Below are positions 1 through 13,100 of a stretch of DNA of 64,000 nucleotides, piece by piece. The translations under genes and the position numbers were made by a program. Position 1 is the first letter of the stretch. Each line of letters starts with the position of its first letter. Under the pieces are notes generated by a model. The model saw nothing but the letters and a program-made list of their open reading frames with translations. It made no database searches and was not told where the DNA came from. This DNA is from Cinnamomum chago (taxonomy: Eukaryota; Streptophyta; Magnoliopsida; Laurales; Lauraceae), in NCBI GenBank assembly GCA_038049695.1, contig CP142452.1:81014501-81078500 (forward strand), given 5' to 3'.

Positions 1-1243
1 CACGTTGCACCACTTATCGGGTCACCGAGCGGGCGTCAGCTGAGCTTCAGTGGCCCGCCCGGCCTTCTAGATTGCACCCCCAATACAACGGTCGATGACA
101 GGGAGATAGGTCGATCACCCGTTCCGATTCGAAGCCCGGCAAGTGATGACGGTGATATCGATCGGAGGGCAGAAATCTTCATTGCCAACTTCCACCGGCA
201 TCTTCAGATGGAACGACGGGTTTCGCTCCAGCTGCGCCATGCTAGAGGGAATGACGGGTTGGAGAGAACTCCCTCCTATTGAAATGGTTTTGGAAGATGA
301 AGAAATGGAGATTCAACTGTTCATGAGTGGCCTGGTCTATTCAGTTGAAGTGAAACAAAAGGATTGAAGTGAAATTGGAATCCTGCGTTTTTGGTTGATT
401 TCGTTTTCTTTTCTTTCTTTTAGAATGGGACCCCATGTTAGCATTGATGGTGGGCCCACTAACATGTACCAGATGCTGGTCACAACCGCTAAGGATAAAC
501 ACACATCTATTGTTTCTTTTGGAATGTTCCCTCCTACTGCAACTTGAATTTGGGCCCCACTAATTTGGGTTTTTTTTTTTAATGGGCCCTCACCAGTACC
601 TTTAAGTTTAAAATCTTTGGTGAGTCATATTTGTCACTAGTGGCAGTCGATGAGTGGGCCATTGTGTGGGCCTGCTCAACTTGGCTCGGTTAGGGTTGGG
701 CTCGTGCTCTACTTGTGAGCCAATTGACCCTGATTATTAATAGGTCCGAAGCATTGATTTAAAATCATGCTCTCACTGGCACAATCACTTCAAAGAAAGA
801 ATATTCCTTACAGGTGAATCAGTTGACAAAGAGGAAGGTGTAGGAGGAAGGTAGTAAACAGGCCCCATTACCCGGTCACCAGACCCACCTGAGTTGGGAA
901 ACATGAGTTGAGTACTTTTATGGTCCTGATGAATCATCCAGTTGTGATCCAGGCCCAATATATGCTGGAATACCAGTGTACCTTATTATAATTTTATTTA
1001 GATTCATAATAAAGAAATAAGAGCCATTTTAAGATGGCACTTGTGGCCCACTTGGAAGCATGCTGGAGAGGGTTAGGAGTTTGAAAGGGTGTACCATATT
1101 AGTATTATAGTGTACCTGTGTGAGAAATATTAGTACCATCCAACAAAGGTAGGTAGTGATTTGAAGGCCTCAAGTAGTCAAAATCCAAGCCATTACAGAA
1201 AGTCTAATGGATGCCAAAACTGGTGTGAACTATTGAAGGGTCT
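1..1243. other. No recognisable gene
   Basis: The first 370 bases are GC-rich and contain a 74-codon open frame without recognisable motifs. The rest is AT-rich non-coding DNA with many GGGCC-type words, probably old transposon debris. Confidence 0.4.
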
Positions 1244-1449
1244 AAGAACTAATATCTAACTCCAAGGAGTAGCTCAGTTGGTCTAAGACTACGGTTTGCA
1301 GCTGGAGGTTGTAGGTTTGAAACTGCACTACCACACTGGGGCTATAGGGGAGTTTACCCGGCTTCCCTCTGGGCCCGAAGGGATTAGTCCAACCCAAAGG
1401 GTTGGAAACCCTCAATAGCAAAAAAAAAAAAAAAAAAAAAGAACTAATA
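1244..1449 (+). mobile_element. tRNA-derived SINE with poly(A) tail and target duplication
   Basis: A Pol III A box (TAGCTCAGTTGG near 1269) and a B box-like motif (GGTTTGAAACTGC near 1313) are followed by a body ending in a run of about 21 A. The bases AAGAACTAATA occur before the element (1244-1254) and GAACTAATA again after the tail (1441-1449), as for a LINE-mobilised SINE. Related 3' parts recur at 40313 and 56814. Confidence 0.8.
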
Positions 1450-1869
1450 ACTAGGATGAGTTTCAAGGTTGAGTCAGTGCTACTTACCGGGGATTTAAGT
1501 GTGACAGACTTTACTACTTTATTCGCTCTAATAATTATCCTAATTACTTGATGAATGGCCGGCAAATTTTCACCATCCAAAACAAGTAATAGCAGTTCAG
1601 GAAGGAAAATGAGCGTAAGTGCCTTGGATTGATAGTAGGTAGGGCCCACATAGGCGCAGGACGTTAGTGCTTCCGTCACTCTCGATGTCACTCTCTAGAT
1701 AAATATACACACGGGTGGTTTAGTATTGTTGCAAAGGTAAGCATAGAACATTTTCTCATGAAGATATGACCATTTCTCATGTTATTATACTTTATTGATC
1801 TAAGTTTTTATAAAGTTGAATCAAACGTAACTATGATTTACTATGTAATATGCAACTAAAAATCATATT

Positions 1870-2017
1870 TTGTTTAATGGCTGCCGCTCTCCTCAGCTGC
1901 AGCTTCCCTCTAATATCAACTGCAGGCATGTGAGGAGGGCTGCAGCTGCTCCCTTCACATGCTTGCAGCTCATATTAAAGAGGGCTGCAGCTGAGGGGAG
2001 TAGTCCTCTTGTTTAAT
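1870..2017. mobile_element. Hairpin MITE, Mutator-like (130 bp)
   Basis: Bases 1879-2008 form a near-complete foldback: arms of about 57 nt centred on CTCAGCTGCAGC pair around a short GC-rich loop. The 9-bp sequence TTGTTTAAT flanks it exactly on both sides (1870-1878, 2009-2017). A 9-bp duplication is typical of Mutator-like elements. No coding capacity. Confidence 0.8.
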
Positions 2018-3849
2018 ATATGTGATCACCATATAAATGATGTAAAATCAATGCGAACTTCAGTTAAACTTGGCACATAAGACAATGAGACAGAGCCAAA
2101 GTGAGTTCAAGCCAAATTGAGCCGAGCATTAATAACACATATGATTAATAATACAAAAGATTATGCTGATCACATTTTCAGCTAGGAATTCAGCTTATGG
2201 AACAACATTCAAGGATGTAACACTGAAGGGAATGGCATTGATTTTGAATGATCCAAGTTATCTATAAGTCGGCCCTGCATGAAGCTTCGCACATTCCACC
2301 TGCAAGAAACTTGTGGGAAACACTCGTTTGAAATTATTTGTGATCTTTTAAGATATTAGATTTGATAGGATGTGTGGGTCTTTCTCCCACCATTAGATTT
2401 TTTTATATAGGTTTTTTTTTTTTAAATAAGAAAAGGTGAAAAGGGGATTGTATTGTGTAACTTGAAAATCTGTGAAAATTTGGGAGGACTCACAATAGTT
2501 GAAATCAGAGAAAATATGAGAAATAATGATTTTTGCATAAAGAATTGCATTTTCATTCATTTTCTCAAGTTTATTTATACATGGGTTCAGAGTTTCTAGC
2601 TTTATGAATGCAGGTTGTTTACGTGACATTTTTTTTTTCATGACGCCACCACTTGGCCTCAGGTGACCTCAAATTGACAAAAAAATATAAGAAATACACA
2701 AAGAACATAGAAAGTGGATTGCCAATCGGCAATTTGAACTTAGGATATTCTTGATTGTAGGAATTTTCCAATAGTGAATTTAAATATAGCAGTGGATGTT
2801 GTAATAGAGGTAATGTTATCTTTCCATCTATATAATACCTATTGAAAATGTACATTGGATTGGTAACTCCTTTCACACTCTTTCACATTATAGCTCCATA
2901 TTTTTGACATATCTCGCTCGGAGGCCTAAAGCCTTTCCATTTTACAATTCCTCCTACACAATATCAGAAGGTGGGTAGCATTAAATTACTATAGGACAAA
3001 GAATATTAGATTGATAAACACATATTAGTGTTGGAGTATTTACATACTTTTTCGAGATGAGCGAATGAAATTTATCAAGAGTGGAGGAGGTTCTATATTA
3101 TGGATCATGTCCTCCTAAAGTTGAAATTTTCTCCCGAATCCCTATAATCTTTTCCTCAAATAAAATTGAAATTGAAATTGGAGTTCAAATTTTGCAATCA
3201 ATCAAGAAATTGAGCTCCAATTTTGAAATCGAATCATATCTCTATAATATATAATAACTAGCAAAAAAGCCTGTGCTTAAGAAAAATATTTATACATAAA
3301 TCTTTAACTTCAAAATATTTTTCTAGTATTGTTAGTTATTTTCATTCATTTTGAGGATATGGACAACTGTTAATTAAAAAAATAATTAAGAGAAAAAGAT
3401 TATTTTTAACTAAATGACATTTCCGTTACTACTCATTAAATGGCATCGTTTAAAACAAAAAACAAAACAAAAGATATTATAAATGAATTAAAAGAGGGAA
3501 AAAGGGAATATGAAGAGGAGATGCACTAAACCATAAAATGAAAAGAAGAACCTTCGCATATATGGAGAAATGTAGATGAGTAACGGAAGAATCATTATTA
3601 AATAAAAGAGAAAAAAGTTATATAACTGAATGGTCAAAATAGATTAAGCAGTCAAAATCAATTGAACAAATTGAGGCTGATTTATCAATTGAAATTAGTC
3701 TCTTTCATGCATGTAAATATAAATAATAATCGTAGCTCAAAATCAATTTTTGTCAATCATTTTTTATATTTATTTTTAGAAGCTTATTATAAGTTGAATG
3801 ATGAAATATATTTTATTTTATTATATATATATTTTATTTATTTATTTTA
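2018..3849. other. AT-rich non-coding DNA upstream of PUMY
   Basis: Homopolymer runs and short chance ORFs on both strands; I see no gene or intact element. Confidence 0.4.
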
Positions 3850-4083
3850 AACAACAGTATACTGAGTCGGAATCGGAACCATTCCCAGGTCCTGCATCGC
3901 TCGAGTCGGAACGAACCCATTTACATCCCTTTGCCGCATACTTTGATCCGCACATTTAATTGCGGGAAGGGAAACAAGGAACATAAAAAAAAAGTCTTCA
4001 ACTTCGAAACGAGCGAGTAGAGGTGCCGTTTGTTTTCAACGTTTCGTTCTTTACCCTAGCAGCACAGCAGTCCTCTCTCAAAG
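3850..4083 (+). promoter_or_regulatory. Presumed PUMY promoter-proximal region and 5' leader
   Basis: A GC-richer stretch after AT-rich DNA leads to the start codon. No TATA box is evident. The last 60 bases are pyrimidine-rich, as in many plant 5' leaders. The transcription start cannot be placed. Confidence 0.3.
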
Positions 4084-4110
4084 ATGTCATCTTCAGCTGT
4101 TTCAAGCTCG
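4084..4110 (+). CDS. PUMY: PUMY exon 1
   Basis: It encodes MSSSAVSSS and ends at a gttagt donor in phase 0. The ATG lies in the context caaagATGt and is the only start that joins in frame to exon 2. The upstream leader (about 3960-4083) has no obvious TATA box. A further small N-terminal exon in the 7.3-kb intron cannot be excluded. Confidence 0.7.
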
Positions 4111-7100
4111 GTTAGTTCCTAACTTCCAACGTTTGGATCTTTTCAGTTTTCCCCTCTTTTACAATGTAATTCACACACACACTCTCTCTCATTTCTGGTT
4201 GGGCTTCCAAAAACCTCGGGACCGTTTGTGCGCGAAAAGTTGGGAGGAGAACTTTCTTTGGAGAAACCTTTTTCTTTCCTTCTGTAGTGAAAAGTAGTTT
4301 TCCTCTCTCTCAAACGGGTGGAGAAAACATTCCTGTGAACTAGTTAAGTGAGAATTTCATAACAAAAATTGTAAACTCGTTAGATGAGACTTTCTAATAA
4401 CGAGAAATAATCAATTTTGACCAGAGAAAAGGCTGGTCTCTACCCACCTTGTCTTGAAACGATCGCTCCTTTTTGCCGAAGATAGTAAGAGTCTCCTTTT
4501 AGGGCAGAAAAAAAGGGGCTAAACAGGATAAAAGGGGTTTCTTTGGAGAATAATTTTTCTTCTCCCAGTTTTCTTTACATCTGATCTGAACAGGCCCACA
4601 GTGAAATGAAAATTTTAAAATTTGACATTTGGCCATTTAATAATTAGTTTCTTTGTTTTGGAGAAGTTTTCAAAATGGTTTCTTCTCCATGCTTTCTTCA
4701 ATTAAATCCATTCAGAGTGGAGAATTACTGCAAGAGAAAAAGTAGGGAGTCTCAACCAAGGAGATTCTCCACTTATAAATATCCTCCTTTTGTTCCTCTT
4801 GCCAGTGAGCCTTTACTTTTGGTGACCCTCTTAAGATATTGTATGATTTGTATCTCTAGTTAGTTGCTCTGTCATTTGTTTTGTTTTGTTGCTTTGTTGC
4901 GGCCTGTACGAGCAGTGGTGGACCCGGGATTTTTATCTGAGTGGGGCGGACGATAGTTAATTGAAGAAGTCAAAATCAATGTCAACTATCAATAATGAAT
5001 GCCAACTACCAATAATCTCTACTTGTTGCATGATTTAAAGACATGATTTTTTTTTTTTTTTTTTTTACAAATTAAGTATAAAGAACTCACATTCTACTAC
5101 CAACACTCAATTCCTACATAAGCTTTTTCTCAAGAAATTGTTTTTTTATTCAACTCAATGGGATGGAAATCAGATCAGCAACCGCACTACAACAACAATA
5201 AAGAAACTCTAGAAAACTCAAAAGAAGTAATAATCACTATCATATGAAAATAATAGACAGGGTGGAGAATCAGATATTCACTACATGTCTGAAAGCCGAT
5301 TCCAAAAGTAGGAGTCGGTTCAAGAAGAAAAGTACAAATCAAGAATTCAATTCATCAAATCCATTTGCAAGAAGGCATTTTTTCCATACCTATTTGATTC
5401 AAATGTAGAAATCTCATCATCACTCTCTTGTTTGTAAATAGAGAGAAAGGGAGAGTGGTGGTGTTGTTAAATCGAGGTGACGAGGAAGAAAGAGGAGAGA
5501 ATCAAAAAAGAAAAAAGAGATCGAGAGGGAGGGCAAGCCTTTGTGCCGTGCAATTGTGTCAACTTCGGAGCTTGAAGGGGAATGAGGAAAAACGATTGAG
5601 AGGATGGTTATGAGGTTTACTGAAATAGGTGCAGAAAAGGAGGACGGTTTTTAGGTTTTCAAGAGAGGTGGACAACAACTTTACCAAAACGGAGCATGAG
5701 CCATCCAGCCCATGCAAACCTTTAGCCCTTTTTGGATCCGACCTGGGGCGACCAGCCCGGGTGCTGTCCGTGCGGATAACATGAGTCCATCCATGTGTGC
5801 GAGTCTCTTATACCTCTATTTTATTTTCCATTTTGGCGTTTTGGGGTTGTGCTATGTACTTTTGTATGTGTTTTCTCTTTTTATAAAAATTCCCAGTTAT
5901 CGATAAAAAAAGAGAGAGACTCAGTTGCTCTGTATTGGTGTTGGCTATTAATGTTGATGATTAGTGGTTGTTCCTGCTTTTAACTTGACACCTATTGCTT
6001 ACTTGTGCATTTATATGTACTAAATGGTACCTCTAGTCAATTACTCTGTATTGTTTATTAGTTCATATTTATATATTTTTAGGGTTCGTTTGGTTGGGAA
6101 AAAGTGATAGGTGGGAATCCTCGCTAAGTGGATAAAAAAGGAGAATCCAATTTTTTTTGTGGGATGATGTTGTTGAAAAGTTTAAGAAAACTTGTGTAGT
6201 TGGAAACAAAATTATTTATCTCTTGTGGGTAGGAAACTTCAATTAAAGCAACCTTGTCTAATTTGCGAGTTTACTTTATGTCATTATTTAAGATGCCCGT
6301 GGTGGCCCCGAAGAGGTTGCATGGTAAAGACATGGTGAAAAAAGAATATGCATCTTATGAAGTAGTGTTTTAAAACTCTCTTGAGTTGTCTACTTAGTCA
6401 TTGACTAGTTGGTTCATAAAGGACTTGGGCAAGTTAACTAATAAAACTTTAATTTTCAGTTTGGGGAGGTGGAGGGGGATAGGTGGGACTGGTTTGAAAA
6501 CCCTATTTTTGGTTTAGGGTTTGTGTGATGGAGGTGAGGTTTTGGTGGAAGTGGTGGGGTTGCAGTGGAGGTGAGGTCATGAGGGAGATGGAGGTGGATG
6601 TGGTGGTGTCAGGGAGAAGAGGGGAAGTGAGGCGGAGCTCGATGGGGTGGAGGGAGGTTGGGTTTGGGTTTTGGGTTGGGAGTTGATTTTTGTAATGGAG
6701 AAGTACGGATGTGGTGAGGTCGTGAGGGGGGTGGAGGTGGATGTATTGGTGGTCGGGGAGGAGGAGATGGTGCTGATGGTGGAGGAGGAAGTGAGATTAG
6801 GAGGAGAGAGGGGAAGGGGAGAAGCACGGCAGAGTCCGTTGAGGGCGACTTGTTCAAGTCGATTTGACTTGAGGGGGATCGAGTTGCCCTCAAGTCTGAT
6901 TTTAAAACGTTGTTATGAAAGTTGAGTGAAGTAATGAAGCATAAGGGACAGGGGGAGTTTGGGTGTCGAGAATTTTTCTCATAAACATTGGCACTGGAGC
7001 AAAGTGGTGACGGAGATTTGGGGAAGAGAGAAACTCCTTGGCACAAAATAACTCACTAAGCATGGTATGGATGAGGGGGTTGGGTCCTTAGGAATAGAAG

Positions 7101-10100
7101 GTGGATTTTTGGGGAGCAATTTCTTGTCTTGGGTTTAGTTGAACATTAGGGGGAAAGTGTTTATTGAAGGGGTGGGTCTTAGAGACTGGGGAATTCAGTT
7201 CACTTTTGGTTAAATGATTGGGTTTGTAAGGGGCCTTTTTTAATTTGTTCCCAAGGGAGTTGTTTCCAATAATCAGTCTTTGCTAGCCACTCAATTGTAG
7301 CGTAGCTAGTTAGGGACATGGGCGTGTAAGTCGAGTGCATACGTTCAAATTCCTGATGTAGGGGGAAAAAGTATTTGTTAAAGATTGTCAGTGACATTAT
7401 TGCATGGGGTGTTAGTCAAGGAGTCCTCCATCAGTTTGAAGTGTCTTAGCATGAGTCCTTGTTAAATTTTCTTTCTAATGTTTTTATCTGTAGGGATGAG
7501 AAAGATGTTAGAATTTGAAAATCATCTATTTGAGGACACTTCACTGCCAAATCCTTCTCCATGTCTAACTTCACCCATTATAGACTGCCCTTCATGTTTG
7601 TGGATGTGGATGGGTTTAGCTCCTCCAAGAGCGAAGCTTTTGTTGGATTGCGGTGAGAAAAAGGTCTACAATGGATCATCTCAGTAAGAAAGGGTTTAAT
7701 TCAGATAATTTTCTCAACATTTGCATCTTGCGTGGAAAGAAGCTGGGGGCGATTGATCATTTATTTATTCCTTGTGAGGTAGCTTATTTTATTTGGGGTT
7801 ATCTTTTGAAGCATTGCGTTCCTCGGTCATTAGGTGAATTGATGGATGCTTGGAAGGTGGCTCTTTTCATGTTTGCAGCTTGGTTATTTGGAAAGAATGG
7901 AATGAGGGGATCTTCAAGAACAAGGTGACCCCCTTGGCAGATGTGCTTGTGGCAGTACTTTAGACATTGGCAAATGGACTGTTCAATAGGAAGGATTTTG
8001 AGGACCTAAATCTTGTTAACATCATTGGTTGTTGGGAGGCTTCCATGGAGTGTGGCCCCATTAAGCAAAAAAAGCTTCTTAATTGGTGCCCTTGTCTTCA
8101 AGGCTATTTGCAATTTAGTGTGGAAGGGGCCGGTGGTAAGCTGGGTCCAACTGGTAATGGTGGGTTACTTCGTGACTATCAAGGAGGGGTGATCACTTTT
8201 TTGAAGCCTATTCGTGTGAAGGATTCTAAATTTCTAATGAAGCTAAGATGTCCACAATATTAGAGGCAATGAGAATCTATTTTGGCTCTTTTTAAGAGAA
8301 GTTGATTATTGAGAGTGACTCTACTAATGCTATCTCATGGGTTTCTCGTTTGGAAAAGAGTTTTTGGAAATTTTAGTTTATTCTTAATGAGAAAAAATTC
8401 TTGTCCACTTCGATCGATGTGGAGTTTTGGCATGTGAATCTATCCGCCGAAGAGAGAACTGATCTGTTGGTAAAGCAAGAGCTGGACAGAGTTAATTTGT
8501 TTGTGGGCTCTTCTTGTAGTTTCTTGTTTGTTTTTTGGTGGGAGATTTGGCCTTTGGGTATATGGCTTCCACACCGTTATCTCCTTTTTTTTCCTTTTAG
8601 TTTTGCATGTGTACTTTTCTCTATTTTAATATGATTTCTTGTTACTTATAAATGGAGGAAGAGAATTCTAGACGTGGAGAAACCTATAGTGGATTTTCAA
8701 CACCTCTCTAGTATTGATTCTCCATTGTGTTTGGATTTTGGTTGGAGAATTCATGTGGGGAAAAACTAAATTTTTTAAACCATTATATTGATACGAAGAA
8801 GTGCAACCCATTCGAGGATTTGGCCATGGATAGAATGGAATCGCGAAACATAATTCTTGTGGCTGACCCCAACATATTTGAGACAAGACTTAGATGATGA
8901 TGATTATGGTCAATATCAGTGGCGGATGGAGTGTAAATCCACTGGGGGCCCAGGCCCCCAGTGGATTTCTAAATTTTATTTCTAAAATTGGTGGGGCCCA
9001 CTAATGTTTTCCATAAGGCCCCCAATGAAATTTTTGGGCCCCCAATGGATTTTTGTAGCCCAATATTAACTTTAATTAATATATGTTCGGATACTCCTTG
9101 TGTGTTTAAATATGTCCAACTGCTATTGCAGGCAGAGGCGGATGCAGTTCATAGTCACTAGGGGCCCAGCCCCTCAGTGACTTTTTGGAAAAAAAAAATT
9201 ATGTATACTAAGTTAGGCCCAAATCAATTAGGCCCCCAGTGACATTGAACCAGGCCTCCTAATGAAAACTCGTAGAGAACAATTGTGATAAATAAATATG
9301 TCTTGTTTTATTGCTTGAAATTATTATATTATATTTGTTCCATATAAAAGGTTTTGGGTAAATCTGCACACTATTTGTCCTTGCTAGGCATGATTTGCAA
9401 TGCAGTGGAAATCTACAAACTATCTGTCTTTGAATGCACCTTTCTGTGTATTAGTTACTGATAGTGTATGTAAAAGGTCCACTACTTTTTTTGTGCATTG
9501 TTTTTTCTCAAGCATGAAGAAAAAAAGAAGAAAAAATCATTTGCAATCATATAAATAACCAAAAAAAAAATTCCGGGGGCGTTGCCCCCGAACCCCCTAC
9601 TACTTAATCGTGCCCCCAGTGATTTTAAATCCTGGATCCGCCACTGGTCAATATTACTTTCTAATTGTAAAAAAATCAAATTCACTCTATAAAAGTTCTC
9701 TACTCCTTTGAGGAGAAAAGCTATTTATCCTACACTATGTTGAGAAGGTGAGATTAATTTATTGAGCTTACTTGGATGAGTGTGAACCATGAAGGGCAGG
9801 GGGAATTGAAATTTTTGAGAGGGAGGGATAAGTATGTTCGAAAAATCAACCCCATCCAATCATCCTAGCCCTTTCAGCCTATCAGTTTACATTTGCAACG
9901 ACTAAGATAAATATAACTTATTTCACGTGTCAAACAAAATTGATGGTATTATGTTTTTGCACATACTTAGCTCCCATCAAGATCTTTCAATTTTCCCTAC
10001 CCTTCATGGTTAGCACTTGTCCAAGTGAGCCTTGTAAAGTCATCTCAGCCCCTCACTGGATGATTTCTCTGTGCACACACATACACATCTATATGCAGCT

Positions 10101-13100
10101 ATTTATGTTTTACTACAAGGCAGCAAGGTCTACTTTTAAAATGCCCACTTCTTGTGGGCCCACCTTTATGCATGACAATCAAGAGAGGCATAATAGTAGA
10201 TGGGTTTCGACATAGATTTTTGGTACGAAAAACTTTTAGGTTGATCAAATGATCCTAGCTCTTAGTTTAATCCCTCGAAGTTTAAGGGCTATGCATCTTG
10301 CAAACTCATTGTGGTAATATCCATTGGGGACCAATCCCTATATTAATTTCAAATTAGGACCAATGCTAATTCAGTGGCATAAATACATCTGAAGAAGTAC
10401 AACTTATTTGAGGATTTGGCTCAAGATAGTTCGGAATGGAGAAACATAATTCATGTAGCCGACCCCAACATAGTTGGGACAATGCATTGATGATGATGAT
10501 GACGCTATTTTAGTGGCATAGGTGTGTGGGAAGGAATTGGAGATGAAAACAGAAAAACAGCCAGAAAGAGTGTGTTCTGGAAAAACTTTATGCATAAGGA
10601 TATTAGATATGTATTTATGCAACAAAAAAAAAAAAACCTTTATTTTTGGTCTAGGTTCGAAGGTTTGAATTAGAAGGACCCAGACCTGGACTAGAATATT
10701 TCTGGGTTCAATGCAGCGTCCTCAAAACCTGACCTAACCTAAGAATTAACTGACCAAAATTGTTACTCATGCCCTAGTTTTGTAGTCAGGTCTTGGTAAA
10801 TGGGTAAGCCCTATCATTATCTCCCCCCCCCCTCCCACTTTTTTTTTGGTATAACCCTATCATTATCCTTGTGAAGCTGTAATTGTTATTGCTACACATG
10901 CTGCTGCTACTTAATTCTTTAGCAGTTTCTTTCATTGAACATTTTGATCTTCTGTCCATAAGAGGAATTATATGTTGCTTGGTTCAAGAATATGTAGGGT
11001 TTTGCTTTGGAATTGTCAATTTGTAACAATGGGGCCCATTATCTGGTGGCTCAACCTATTGGTATGATGTTTCATACATTGGTTGGCTTGCCATTCCATC
11101 TGTGCAAATTTTTTGAATGTGGGCACTGTTTCATTTTTTTCCTCTACCATTTGTTTACTGACCACTCCAAATGAAATTTGGTGTATGTGTTTTCCTTTGT
11201 GTTCCCTACTTATACAAAATGGAAACCAGGGCAAATTGAATATGTTCCTAGACTGAGCATTTTTTATATTTCTCTTTTTACAATTATGTGCGTTATATTT
11301 GTAAGAAAAGAGTGTATTTATCCCTTTAAAACCTGTTCAGTATTTTACCCTATTTGAAGGTTTACTTTTCACTTCCATCCTTGTAGGGTGGGGAAGTCAA
11401 CAGTGGAAGAGGGCATTTGAAGATTGCCCCTGAGGTTTCTGATGCTCTTCTACGTGGGAGAGCTGTTGTTGCTTTAGAGTCTACAATAATCTCTCATGGT
11501 ATGCTGGTTAGAATTTGTTGATTGAGAGAATTTATGTCTGAATCCTTTTGCAAATTACCTTTTTAGTTTTTATGAACCGTCAGTCAGTATGCCTGCATTA
11601 AGAAAATCTCATGAGTAGTCTAACCACATTCATTTCTATGAAAGTTTGCTGGTTCCCTAGCATCCAGGCATTCACTATGTATGCATTATGCAAGTAGAGT
11701 TTTCACATATGGCAGGCATTCTGAGAAATTTATCTGTCAAATTTCAGTTTGAATTTTGCATATATCTTAGCTGAGGTTTGATGAATGCTGGGATTTGGTT
11801 GAAGAGACAGCTTTTGAACGAGTGAATTCGTGTTTGGTTCTTTTTTCTTTCCAAAATTTAAGCACCATGAAAATGGAAGGATGAGGTATCATGATATTTA
11901 CTAAGGCAAATGGTTGAGTAAAATATTCAAGAGACATGTATCTTAGACCTAAAAATGCCTTTTTTTTTTTTTCCAGTTTCATTACTAAGGAAATGAGGTG
12001 TCAACATAAATTTGGGGCTGGCTAAAATTCCCACGCAACGATGTCATGAAACACAATTGTTCTTCTGAAACAACTGAAAACAAAGAAACTTCAGATCAGG
12101 ATTGTGTCAAATGCAAACAAACTTTTATTTCCCTTTCCGATCACCTTCCCAATGCTCTATTCCTGTATAACACAACCATCATGAGAAATAATACAAGACA
12201 GTCTTATCAACAAGCTGATCAGTAGAAAGATCCGTGGACAACTCTAGGTACCAAAACAACATTTTTAGGGCATTGAGGAACAGCAAAGTTCAATTGCCAG
12301 AATTGGTAACTGTGAAGAGATCGCAGTCTTTCACAGCAATTTTTGATTGAATGGTGGACACCATAGCTTGATATGCTTGGTGATCAGTACGTCTGAATCT
12401 TCTGAATGGTTGAATGGCGGAGAGAGAGAGAGAGGATCTTGATAAGAGAGGAAGCTAATCCTCAAAGAATGATATCATATGAGCCTTCTTCCACAGGCCA
12501 ATCAAGAGGTTCTTTGAAGAATTTTATCAGATGATCTTTTCACAATCACGAGAAAAGAGACTCTTCGTTGAAGCCTCTGCCATAAGATTTCATCTATGAT
12601 TTCTTAATGTAAAGGAGATGGCTTACTTGGTGATGGGGCTCTAATACCATGACAATTACACAGGTATTTGAGTTTAATTGCTTCCCTTCACTATTCAGCC
12701 CCTTAAGATTTATATTGAATACAAATAGTGAAGAAAGGAAAGAGAAATGCATACAACTCTGACACCTAGCCTAATCAGCCAATTTGGAGGCTTAATCAAT
12801 GCTAATTACAACTTAGAAAAATTATCCGTCTCCTTTTTAGTGTGGCACATCTCTACACTATATGATACAATTTTCTACACCATATGCTAGTCCATCATGG
12901 TGTGGTGGTCCGTAGGATTACCAGAATTTGTATTTCAAGGTAGGGTTTTGGTTTTTTTTTTTTTTTTTTTGTAATTGTTGAAATAGGAAATAATATAAGT
13001 AGAAGTGTTATTGCTGGTCATAATTAGGGTTGGGATCAGTCCTCATGGTTCTCCAAATTATTTTCTCCTTCTTTACAGCCCTAATATTCTTACCGATCAA

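Noticed and set aside
143-367. 74-codon ORF at the left edge
   Set aside because: No recognisable motif, no splice context, and the GC-rich sequence makes chance frames likely.
1263-1340. Functional tRNA gene
   Set aside because: The A and B boxes are present but the acceptor and anticodon stems do not close, and a poly(A) tail and target duplication show a SINE.
1879-2008. miRNA precursor
   Set aside because: The hairpin has exact 9-bp flanking duplications and self-similar arms over its whole length, so a MITE explains it better.
4219-4600. Possible MITE (GGGACCGTTTGTGCG ... CTGAACAGGCCCAC)
   Set aside because: The two ends match poorly when inverted and no target duplication could be set.
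6505-6530. Telomere-like TTTAGGGTTT
   Set aside because: A single imperfect copy, not an array.
6609-7046. 145-codon proline-rich minus-strand ORF
   Set aside because: It is the antisense of a G/GA-rich low-complexity tract in PUMY intron 1; composition alone explains it.
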